DNA of 64,000 nucleotides from Escallonia rubra (lineage: Eukaryota; Streptophyta; Magnoliopsida; Escalloniales; Escalloniaceae), in assembly GCA_033065855.1 (NCBI GenBank), contig JAVXUO010001451.1:1-64000 (forward strand), in the 5' to 3' direction. Each line of letters starts with the position of its first letter. Positions within the stretch are counted from its first letter, which is position 1. The notes below the pieces were generated by a model. The model worked only from the letters and a program-made list of their open reading frames with translations, was not told the DNA's origin and searched no databases. Shown one piece after another: positions 12,201 to 21,479 of the stretch. The translations under genes were made by a program, and so were the position numbers.

Positions 12201-13471
12201 TATGAAGTTGCATTGATAGTATGTTTCTAATTGGCAAATCATCTCATATATTCACCGATCATCATACACCCACTATCAAAAAGAGATGCACAATTCCCAA
12301 GGGACTGTACGTTTATGATATTTTATTTTCCGTATTTTGTATTTTGTTTTTTAGCTCTAGTATTGAGTTCTAAAATCGGATTGCGTACTTTTAATTTTTT
12401 TCGTATTTCTTTTTTTAATTTTTTCTGTACGTTTACTATTTTCATTTTTATTTTCACTAATTTTTTTGGATATATTCTTGTATGTTTTTAACATTCTTTA
12501 CACTATTGCTCCCGTGGAGCCATATACGTGTGTCCTCCTTCCCCTCACTTTTCCCTTCACGCGTCCCCCTTCCCCTTCCCTGTTCCCACATCTGTGGCCC
12601 CATTTCCCTTCCCCTTCCAGTTCCCAAATCTGTGGCCCCATTTCCCTTCCCCTTCCCCTTCCCCTGTCCCCATTTCCCTTCCCCTATTCGAGTAACAGGA
12701 TAATGGAATCACTATCTGCAAAGCTCCCTGCAAAATCCGTCTTGCTCAAATGGAATTGCTATGTGCTTTCACTTGAGAATTCTCTCTCTTCTCTTTCTCC
12801 TGCAAAGAAAGAACAAAAGAAAGTTTCCATGGCCACTGTCTTCTACTTTCACATACCTTCTGGGCCGTTGTGTGTGTTCTTTCCAACTGGAAAGACTTGG
12901 GAAGATAAAAAAATGTACACCATACTTGGTGACTATCAAACTCGACGGCACCCACTTGATTTTCTGGGAGCTCCAGCTTCCTTTGGTTTCGGCACGCTTC
13001 CCGCAGGGGAGAGAGAGTGACAGAGAGGCTGCAGAGAAAAATGTGAACAGTCCAGACAGGTGAAGTATTCTCTGACACAGAGAATACAATCGGTGGAAAA
13101 AGGTGAAAACACCGAAAACACCATTTGGGTGTTTTCACATTTTTCGTCACTGTTTAGATTTTTTTATCCAAAACAAAACTGAAAAAGATAAAAGTATACG
13201 ATTTTTCATCACCGTTACAAAAACGAAAAAAGAATAACGTAAGTGTACAACCCAAGTAACTGGTTACTTCCAAGTTGTACAGTTCATAAATTCTGAGAAA
13301 ACGTTCGTCATGATTGGCAAGTAGTTAAGTAAGTATGGCTTGAAATAAGAAGCCAATTACACAACAAGTACCTTACTTCCACTCAGCATGGATTTACATA
13401 ACATCATACCACACCTAATAACAGGCAACACTAAAAGAGACCACCACATAATTTCACGAATCGGTCTATAC
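12201..13471. other. Intergenic, with a pyrimidine-rich minisatellite at about 12535-12690
   Basis: The plus strand at 12535-12690 is built from CCCTTCC and TGTGGCCCCATTTCCCTTCC units, repeated at least twice, giving artificial Pro/Ser-rich frames. The frames at 12746-13150 on either strand overlap each other and show no family motif. No gene is called. Confidence 0.5.
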
Positions 13472-13488
13472 AACAGAACCGGCTCCTC

Positions 13489-13621
13489 GCATCTTAACCC
13501 AAAGGGGTGGTGGAGATGGCAAGGGGCCTCGAGGTCCCAAGTTCAATTCTCCATGCCGGCGGGTTATATATATGAATTGTAGTTCTAACAAATTTCCCTA
13601 TTGGGGAAATTTTCAAAAAAA
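13489..13621 (+). mobile_element. tRNA-derived SINE, 133 bp, with 17-bp target duplication
   Basis: The insert is flanked by two identical 17-bp copies of AACAGAACCGGCTCCTC (13472-13488 and 13622-13638). It ends in an A-run (TTTTCAAAAAAAA). The 5' part has tRNA-like promoter elements: an A-box-like GGTGGAGATGGCAAGG and a B-box-like AAGTTCAATTCTCC about 30 bp later. A long target duplication, an A tail and an internal pol III promoter together define a SINE mobilised by LINE machinery. The family cannot be named from the sequence alone. Confidence 0.8.
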
Positions 13622-13638
13622 AACAGAACCGGCTCCTC

Positions 13639-13834
13639 AAGTAAATCTCTGCCACTACTCTGCAACGAAAAAATGTGGAGGAGGAACAGATCAATTATTT
13701 TGCCATCATCATCACCTAACTATATTGGAAATCATGATTAGTATAACATGGCCACGGTAGGAATGTGTAATACTCCTTGTTATAGACTCGATGAGAGGTG
13801 TTACTATGTTGGGAAAAATGTGTAACGTTAAAGA
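13639..13834. other. Short intergenic segment
   Basis: Nothing recognisable between the SINE and the RTF2 pseudogene. Confidence 0.4.
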
Positions 13835-14430
13835 TTCAGGTAAACACTGATAATGTAGTCAGGCTGAAACCACGTCCCAGCCACCACACCATCACTTTCT
13901 AACTCCACACCAGGTGTCAAATCTAACATGACCGCGATCAAGTCCTTCAAGCCCTTAATATTCCCAAAGCCCCAAACCCGCTTCCACCAACCGAACACAT
14001 CCCCAAGAAAGTCAACCACAATAGGATGTTTTAACGGCTCATTGGTCTACGCACAGTCTAGCCATTTTGAAAGCCTTTGGCGCTGCCATTGCGGCAGCCG
14101 CCGGGGAGGCGGGGGTTTAATACAAAGGTGTGTGGAGTCAGGGAGGGATGGCAATTGAAGTTGGGTTTGGATTTGAAGGTGTTTGGGGAGGAGGGAGAGC
14201 TTGAGGTGGTGGGCGGTGAGATTTGGGGGGTTGGAGGTTAGGTTTATAAAGCACAGGTCGAAATTTGGAGGTATGGGGACTGGAGGTAGATTTGGAGTTG
14301 TTTTTGGCTTCTTTTGGTTTTTAGTCTTTTGGAGATTGGATAGCTGATGTTTTCTTTTCAGATCACAAAACTGGTAAGAAAAAAGAATGGAAATAAATAG
14401 TTTCTATGGGGTTCAGCAGACAAAATTCGG
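13835..14430 (-). pseudogene. RTF2 pseudogene, 5' half only
   Basis: On the minus strand this copies the N-terminal half of the RTF2 gene at 15425-16585 and part of its 5' flank. It retains TNEPLKHPIVVDFLGDVF, GFGNIKGLKDLI and GTWFQ, aligned to TNEPLKRPVVVDFLGNVF, GFGHIKGLKDMI and GAWFQ of the gene. It is broken by an in-frame TAG just before TNEP, by deletions (for example after FLGDVF and in the Gly-rich linker), and by loss of everything after WFQ, including the second RING. Flanking similarity extends to about 14430 (GGGGTTCAGCAGACAAAAT versus GGGGTTCAACAGACGAAAT), so this is a DNA-level local duplication and not a retrocopy. Confidence 0.85.
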
Positions 14431-15424
14431 TTTCACGATGACGATCTTAACTATTTAATGGTGTCAATTGCTAAAGAGAACAAAGGTGTTCTCACTTTTC
14501 ACAAATATAGTGTAAAAACCTTTCATAATAATCCTTCAATAGTACATCAAGGGGGTGTGTGCGTGTGAAGAGGTGAATTGCGGGAGAAAACTAGATGGAC
14601 GTTATAGGAAACTCAGGGACAATTGGGTGCAGTAGCAGTTGCCAAGAAAGCAAAATAGCCGCATCTTTACCAGTGAAATTAATTAACACTCACAAATTCG
14701 ACATACATAAGTGGACACATGCAGATCTCTCTACATATAGGTAAATGGAAACGCAGTATTCCTGGACCTTTTTTTTTTTTTGGGGGGGGGGATAAGTACC
14801 CTTCGTTTACCTTGATAGTAACCAAGAATTAGACTAACCAACCCCATCAACAAGAAATTATTTCATCTAAATCGCATAACCAAACCCTGTGAGCAAATCC
14901 TAAAGACATCACTCAGTAGGAAGTATCTCACTGAAGGACATGGAAATGCAGGATGGTCTAAACAAAAGTCCTAAAAGAAGATGAACATATGTAATAGCAT
15001 GCATCTGCTCCTTAAGCTCTACCAACCCAAACATAACCAAAAGCCAGTTGCACACTTCTTCAGTCCACAGATACTTGTTTTACCAAGATGTTTACTAAGG
15101 ATATTACACTAGTGTGAATCTAATGTAAGTTTTCAGTCGCAGACCATATACCCCAATATTGTTTCTCGAGACAGAATGAGCCACAAAAAAAATATTTCCC
15201 TCCTCTCAGAATCAAGAAACAACACCAAATGAACAACAGTCAACAGTGTAATATCAAATTAACAATCACAACCATTTTGCTATAATGAAAAACATAGATG
15301 TGCAACAATAGATAACGAATGAGACATAACAAAATTATCATACCAATCACCATTCAGTTGCTAATGAAATGCAAATTACAACAGAACTAGGCAGGAATTT
15401 GAACAGTCACCTCAGGTATATCAA
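14431..15424. other. Region downstream of RTF2
   Basis: About 1 kb of AT-rich DNA containing the RTF2 3' UTR on the minus strand. A T-run and G-run lie at about 14770-14790. No further gene is recognised. Confidence 0.5.
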
Positions 15425-16585
15425 TCAATTCCTCCCAAGTGGCAGCGACCGGCAACTATACGTTTCTTTGAAATTAGACTTCTTCGATGAGGTAAAGATA
15501 GATGCATACACTTCCTTCGTAGCATTAGGAGGAGCGACATTAGTCGCCTTGAATCGCTTTGCAGCACCATCAGCCTGACCATTGGCTACAACCTTCGGCT
15601 TGCTCCCGCCACTCACAACCTTCCCATTACCTTCTACCTTCGCAACCCTCCCATTATCTTCTACCTTCGCAGCAACCCTCTCCACCGCCTCAACATCGAT
15701 ATCCCGCTTCTTCCCGCTCAACTGCAAGGTTCCCTCGTCCACATCTACACCCAACTCCCCATTCTTCACCTTCCTAACCTTCCTCTCCCTCACTTTCGCC
15801 TTCTCACCCTCCATCCGCTCCCTCAGCGCCGCCACTTCCTCCTCGCTCCCGTTAATCGCAATCTTATCTGTTTCCCCAAACTCCTTGCGACAAACGAGGC
15901 AACCCGACGACTTAACCTCCTTCAACGCCTTTGCGCTCAAAACATGTCCGCACGTCCTGATGGCGTAAAACTTGTAGTTCCCGTTAAACTCCAGCCCCGT
16001 TATCGGACACTGAAACCACGCCCCACCATCTTTCACCCCACGTATAGAATCCAATTCCACCGGGATCATATCCTTCAAGCCCTTTATATGACCGAATCCT
16101 TTCGGCAACTTCTTCGCCAGCAACGCCTCGACCAGTCCTTGCTTGTTAAAAACATTGCCCAGAAAGTCAACAACTACCGGGCGTTTGAGCGGCTCGTTGG
16201 TCAAGGCGCAGTTGAGCCACTTCGAGAGTCGCTGCTCGTTCGGGTCGACCTTGTCGGGCTTCTTGACGGCGTACATGTTGAGGTAGCAGTCGCGAGACTC
16301 CGCGCCGGTGGCGCCGCCATCGCCTCCGCCGCCGGGGAGGCGCGGGTGTAAAACGAGGGTGGAGTGGGGGGTAAATCGGGGATTCTGGAGGCGGGTCGAG
16401 TCGGGCAAGGGGCGGCCGTTGAGGGTGAAGAAGAGGGTGTCTAGGGCTTGGACTGGGAGGAGGGTGAGCTTGAGGTGGTGGAGGGTTAGATCGGGGGTTA
16501 GGGCTAGGGTTAGGGTTTGGTTTGGGATTTGGGGGAGTGGCGATTGGAGGTAGATTTGGAGGTGTTTTGAGGGTTTGGTGATCAT
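15425..16585 (-). CDS. RTF2: Replication termination factor 2 (RTF2) family protein, plant-type with N-terminal extension
   Basis: Single-exon frame of 386 residues from the ATG at 16585. A more upstream in-frame ATG at 16660 would add 25 residues; I prefer the inner one because MITKPSKHLQIYLQSP starts the ubiquitin-like N-terminal domain (about 1-80) that plant RTF2 carries. After a Gly-rich linker comes the RTF2 domain: LSKWLNCALTNEPLKRPVVV (about 120-140) and a C2HC2 RING-like motif with C193 (FQCPITGLEF), C212 and H214 (RTCGHVLS), C229 and C232 (CLVCRKEF). The C terminus is Lys-rich and probably disordered. RTF2 proteins stabilise stalled replication forks; the plant homologue is also linked to splicing. 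The frame is intact. A truncated copy lies 1 kb downstream. Confidence 0.9.
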   Translation of the reverse strand: MITKPSKHLQIYLQSPLPQIPNQTLTLALTPDLTLHHLKLTLLPVQALDTLFFTLNGRPLPDSTRLQNPRFTPHSTLVLHPRLPGGGGDGGATGAESRDCYLNMYAVKKPDKVDPNEQRLSKWLNCALTNEPLKRPVVVDFLGNVFNKQGLVEALLAKKLPKGFGHIKGLKDMIPVELDSIRGVKDGGAWFQCPITGLEFNGNYKFYAIRTCGHVLSAKALKEVKSSGCLVCRKEFGETDKIAINGSEEEVAALRERMEGEKAKVRERKVRKVKNGELGVDVDEGTLQLSGKKRDIDVEAVERVAAKVEDNGRVAKVEGNGKVVSGGSKPKVVANGQADGAAKRFKATNVAPPNATKEVYASIFTSSKKSNFKETYSCRSLPLGRN

Positions 16586-16660
16586 TGTTGGAAGCAGATT
16601 TGGTTCGGATGGGAATCGGGAAGATTGTTGATGGGGTTCAACAGACGAAATCCGGTGCAC

Positions 16661-17604
16661 CGCCGTGAAGTTTAAAGGTCAACCTGTTATATTCGCCAAA
16701 TCAGATAATATAATGACCATTTGGCTTCACCGACGTAGATAATATCGGGATCTTAATATTCCTATCTCGCAAATACGAACTCAAATTTATTATATATCTA
16801 ATAAAATTGTCCTGAATTACATTTTTTTATTTTTTATTTTTTATTTTTCAGTTAACAGAGTGAAAATTTGTGGGAACATAAATTCTTCCAACACGCCAAA
16901 GTCGACCGGCGAGTTGGGTGGGTGGTATACAGTGTGTCTAGGTCAGTATGTGTGCATGTGTGGATAAGGGGCATACGACGGTGGTGATGGACAATAAGTG
17001 CGCGCGCGCGAGCGGGCCCCTGCGTGTTGTGAAATGTAGTATGTGGTTTCTATGTATATTTGTGCTTGTGCTTGCATGTTTATGTGCTCATGTGTGTGTG
17101 ATAGGCAGTATACGTGTGTGTCTGTGTGTCTCAGGTGGTGATCCCTAGTGCGTGTGCATGTGCGTGTGCGTGCGCGGGTGTGTGTTTATATGATGGTGTG
17201 TGCATATGTGTGTGATGGGCAGTGTGTGTGGGTTGCCGGTGTATGTTTTAATGGGCATAAGGAACGATGGTGGTGGCCCGGGGTTGACGGCGTTGGCTGA
17301 TAAGGATGAAGAGGAAGACATAAATGTATTTTTGGTAGATCATAATACATTTGATACAATCCTAACTTTTCTTGATAGTATCCTAACGGAAGATGGGTGC
17401 TATGTAATACGATAACAAACTACAGGAGACACAGAGGAATAAATATATATAGGGGGAGCCATGTTACTTTGAACTAGACCTTAGGACTGCCTAGTTTAAC
17501 TCAACCCAAAGTTGTTTTGCACCAAAATTTTAAGTTCCATTTGAACAAAGATAGCCCAAATATCAACCACTCTTATAAAACTTCGCAAATATTCATCTTG
17601 TGTA
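16661..17604. other. Intergenic; GT-rich tract at about 16920-17260
   Basis: Upstream flank of RTF2, followed by several hundred bases of (GT/TG)-rich low-complexity sequence. Short frames there (16948-17148, 17200-17415) are Cys/Val-rich by composition. The piece ALADKDEEEDINVFLVDHNTF looks protein-like, but I cannot assign it. Confidence 0.45.
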
Positions 17605-17612
17605 CGTGTAAC

Positions 17613-18729
17613 TAGATCTGGCAAACGGGTAAATCCGCCGAGTAAGGGTAATACCCGGGCGGGTCCAGGTAAAAACGGGCCGGGTAAAAATTACCCGTTT
17701 TTTAACGGGTAGCAATTTCTGGCACCCGTACCCTACCCGGTTGGTACGGGTAAATCCGCGGATAAACGGGTATGTTCTAGAATTTGTTTAAAATATTCAC
17801 TAACTAGTAATAGTTCACATATTTTTTAATTACTTTCATTTTCCTATTTCACTATTTGCATATTACATGTTTTTTTGAGTTAAGAGTCATTTTTTTTTTG
17901 GAAGGAAAATTGGAATAACTGGCATTCAGTCACATAATCAGGTCATCAAGAGCCTCAAATTGGATTAAACACTAAAACAAATCAACAAATAACAATAACA
18001 ATAGTATTCTACTATTCTGCTTAATTAGGTCACATAATCAGTCACATAATCGGGTATTCAAGAGCCTCAAATTGGATTAAACACTAAAACAAATCAACAA
18101 ATAACAATAGTATTCTACTATTCTGCTTAATCTCACATCAAAAGCCTACAAATTACTAAGATTAGCTAAAAGCACAACCAAAAGACATCTAAGCACGGCC
18201 GTCGGCAATGACGGCGGATCTGATCTTTGTTCTTAAGGGAAGAAAAATGGCGGAGGCTTTGGATATGAGGACTGAGGTGGACGGTGGAGAGAGACAGCGT
18301 GGTGACAGCGGATCTGGATTGGTCAAAAGGGAGAAATGGACAACGACGGACGGAGGCTTTAGATCTTCGGCGAACAGAGAAATAGGACGGAATGATGGTG
18401 TGGTTAGTGGCCTCGAGGACTGTCGTGTGGCCTTGGTGTGTGGACTGTGGAATGGACGGGAGGGGCTGAGACAGAGAGAGAGGTGCGAGACGGCTGGAAC
18501 TGGAAGACAAGAGGGGATGATGTAATGAAGCAACAAAAACCCTAGAACCTTTATATATATAGAATAGTGTGCGGGCAAATCCGGGTCCGACTCGGACCTA
18601 CCCGGAAATTACAAGTCGGTCCGGGTACGGGTCTGATTTCAGCGGGTCGTCAGTTTTAATACCCGTACCCGGGTTTTTTACGCGGGTCCGGATAGACCTG
18701 CGGGTACGGGCCAAATTTTGCCAAGTCTA
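17613..18729. mobile_element. Non-autonomous hAT element, 1117 bp, second family
   Basis: The ends are TAGATCTGGCAAACGGGT and, read on the minus strand from the right, TAGACTTGGCAAAATTTGG. They are flanked by near-identical 8-bp copies (CGTGTAAC at 17605-17612, TGTGTAAC at 18730-18737). Both ends carry many CGGGTACGGG/TACCCG subterminal repeats. No transposase domain is seen. The minus-strand frames at 18166-18578 are Ser/Pro-rich and probably derive from a leader region of the autonomous parent. Confidence 0.82.
17931..18131. repeat. Direct duplication inside the hAT element
   Basis: A block of roughly 100 bp beginning CACATAATC[AG]GGT and containing AAGAGCCTCAAATTGGATTA occurs twice (about 17931-18035 and 18042-18131). 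The second copy lacks a few bases of the AACAATAACAATAG stretch. Confidence 0.75.
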
Positions 18730-18737
18730 TGTGTAAC

Positions 18738-19309
18738 ACATAAGGCATATCACATGAAATGTATGTAGGCTTTGATGACGTGGCTAAAGTGTCGTTTGTG
18801 AGCTTATGAGTGGTTGGACTTGTGACACTCAAACATGTAAAGCCTTAATCAGTCAGAAGAAAGGTAGGAACCATGATAGAATGAGAACATTTGTGTGTGT
18901 AAAATAGATAATAGTTCTTCAAGTGACTTCAACGGTGATAATGGAGGGTTTTTTGCTAATGTTATGTCTTGTGTGTAAGGCGAAGTATTTATAGTAAGGG
19001 GACGTCTGAGAGGTCGCACACTTCTTTTAGCGAATAGAGACAGTGCCTCCATAGAGACAGTGCCTCCACTTTATAATAAACTTAAAACCGCAATAGTGTC
19101 AAGTGTAATTAACCATTTTCATGATAAAATTTCTTTGATTGTAAAGCTAGTTAGTTCCATACGCTCGATTGAGTTTAAGCAATGAGCTAAACTCTCACAT
19201 TTACGGATGCATTTTCAAGCTTCATTTCTCTTCAAAAAAATGTATTGCATTCATGCTCTGCCAGTGTGTAGCCTTCTATGGTGCGTAGGAATTCCTGCAA
19301 CTAACATAT
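18738..19309. other. Intergenic, no gene recognised
   Basis: About 570 bp between the hAT element and the copia LTR with only short, unsupported frames. Confidence 0.5.
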
Positions 19310-19314
19310 AGAAT

Positions 19315-20078
19315 TGTTGGTGTTGGTGATAGATTGTTATTGTGTTTATACGTGTTGTAAGTGAAGTTCAAGACTCAAAAGTCTTGTTCTTTGTCCCACA
19401 TTAGAGAGAAAAAGAAACTTTCTCTCTCCTTATAATTAAGCAAGCACAAGGTACATACATTTGAATTGTTTTGGGATATTTTGGAGGGAAGATTGAGAAT
19501 GCTATTGTGCGGTGAAGTGCACCGCGCGCGCGTGCACGTATGTGGCGCATTGTGTGCGCTTTAATGGGCGCACTTAGCACGCTTGCCGCGAGCGCGTATG
19601 GCTCATTGATTTAATATGATCTAACGGCCTATATTTTAACCAATTTTGGAATTATTTATTTCAGTCATTTATTTTTAGTAACACTTTTTGACTTTGAAAT
19701 AATTTCAGAAAGGCACTAAAAATAAAAGTTATTTCTGAAATAGTGTCTTTAATGGTTGTGTCCCTTCATGAAAGGGTGGTTGTTAGTCCATATATAAGAT
19801 TTTGAAATTCAGAATTAAATTCGAATTTTTCCAACTTCAGAATCTCTTCTTCTTTTTCTCAGTTACGTACTCAATTTCGAAGAGTAATTCTGAAACGAAT
19901 CTTCAGAATTGCTATCTGCAGATTCTTGGCTTGAGTAATCCTGGATGTGATTTACCATTAATCCGATAATAAACTTGAAACAAGTGGGGGCAAATATCGC
20001 CTTAAAGACTGTTTTTTGACGCCCCCCAAGCCATATAATTTTGTTTTTCTTCTTCCATTCTGCATTTTCTCTCCAACA
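19315..20078 (+). repeat. 5' LTR of the copia element
   Basis: Starts TGTTGGTGTTGG and ends CTCCAACA. It matches 25060-25803 throughout, including the GCGCGCG stretch, the TTTAACCAATTTT block and the GGCAAATATC block. I could not find a TGG-starting primer site immediately downstream. Confidence 0.88.
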
Positions 20079-20115
20079 ATTTTAAGGCGATATTTCAAAG
20101 GTAGGAGAATCAGCA

Positions 20116-20950
20116 ATGGCGACTTTTCAAGTGATGAATCAGGATTTTATGAAATTGGATAGGTTTGATGGAATGAATTTCACCCGTTAGCAAGACAAGA
20201 TGATGTTCTTACTCATTGCACTAAAGGTTCAGTATGTTTTGGATCATAATCTGCCACCACTTCCGGAAATTACTGACAACGACTCCGACGAGACCAAAGC
20301 AGCGCGAAAGAAACGTGAAGAGGATGAACTGGTTTGCAGAGGACACAGTCTGAACGCACTTTCCGATCGCCTCTATGACCTGTTTACATCGTCCAAGTGT
20401 CCAAGAGAAATCTGGAAGGCTTTGGAGAACAAGTACAATAAAGAAAAGCAACCTCACTCTTAAGTATTTCGAATTTACTATGAATGATAGTGAATTTGTT
20501 ATGGATCAAGTTCATCAGTTGCAAATTCTTGTTTCCAAACTGAAAGACCTAAAGGTCGAAGTTTCTGAACCATTACAAGTGGGGACTATAATTTTTAAAT
20601 TGCCTCCTAGTTGGAATGGTTACAGAAACAAACTTCTGCACACCACAGAAGATTTTAATGTTGACCAAATTCAGAAACACTTGCGAATTGAAGAAGAAAC
20701 TCAGCTTCGCGATAAAAGTTTTTCGGTGAATTTTAACTCAAAAATAAACTGTGTGGATTAGAAAAATTCTCAGAATGAAAATTTCCTGGTGGAAACAAGA
20801 GGAAACTTTCTGAGACAAACAACTCTGGAACCTCCAACAAGAATAACAAAAAGAACAAAACTTGTTATAATTGTGGAGAAAAGGGACACTTTAAGAAGGA
20901 ATGAATAAGCAGAAAAAGGCAGAAGACAGAAAATGCTGGAAGTTCCCATA
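20116..20950 (+). pseudogene. copia gag, broken
   Basis: It opens MATFQVMNQDFMKLDRFDGM, typical of copia gag, but the conserved Trp of the RWQDKM motif is TAG. A frameshift follows near 20445, after which VMDQVHQLQILVSKLKDLKV and LPPSWNGYRNKLLHT continue the UBN2-type gag domain. The zinc knuckle reads CYNCGEKGHFKKE, and its last Cys codon is TGA. The gag cannot be made as one protein. Confidence 0.85.
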
Positions 20951-21017
20951 ATGCAAATGCGGTGGAAGACGACATCAATGAAGTCGTTGCCATGATTTCT
21001 AAATTGCAGATTGGCAT

Positions 21018-21446
21018 TGTTGGATCAAGTGCTTACCACTAGGCCAAAAGATATAGCTGTTAGCAAGGGTGCAACTTTATTTCCTTAAAGTGAGAACCGC
21101 ATCTATCATAAAGGGTTGCACCCATTGTAGGTTCCATAGACAGGGATGTTAAGCCCATCGAATCTTAAGGGAGACACTAACCAATTTAAGGCTAACAATC
21201 TCCCCCCCCCCCCCCAGTGCCAGCCGGGGGATTCGAACCCATGACCTTGCTCTGATACCACTTGTTGGATCAAGTGCTTACCACTAGGCCAAAAGCTATA
21301 GCTGTTAGCAAGGGTGCAACTTTATCTCCTTAAAGTTTCTCAGAACCGCATCTAGCATAAGGGGCTGCACCCATTACAGGCGCCAAAGGCATGGATGTTA
21401 AGCCCATCAAATCCTAAGGGAGACACTAACCAATTTAAGGCTAACA
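21018..21446 (-). mobile_element. TRIM-like mini LTR retrotransposon, 429 bp, nested in copia gag
   Basis: Two direct repeats of about 180 bp (21018-21197 and 21263-21446) each begin TGTTGGATCAAG and end GGCTAACA (TGTT...AACA ends). Only 65 bp lie between them. Read on the minus strand, the interior starts AG then TGGTATCAGAGC, the tRNA-iMet primer site (21249-21260), and ends in a purine tract of 14 G (21202-21215) just before the second repeat. Perfect 5-bp copies of GGCAT flank the element (21013-21017 and 21447-21451). LTRs, primer site, polypurine tract and target duplication with no coding capacity define a TRIM. It must use proteins of another element. Confidence 0.9.
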
Positions 21447-21479
21447 GGCATGATTACTGAACTACATATGACAACTTCG

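Noticed and set aside
16492..16525. Telomere-like GGGTTAGGG/CTAGGGTTAGGGTTTGG repeats
   Set aside because: They lie within the RTF2 coding frame (minus strand, TLTLALTP and neighbours). Codon repetition explains them, and they are few.
15559..16553. Long plus-strand frames at 15559-16553
   Set aside because: They overlap the RTF2 gene in antisense and have biased Pro/Ser/Arg composition.
16948..17415. Cys/Val-rich frames suggesting a small secreted protein
   Set aside because: The frames are produced by a GT-rich low-complexity tract; no cleavable signal and no cysteine pattern.
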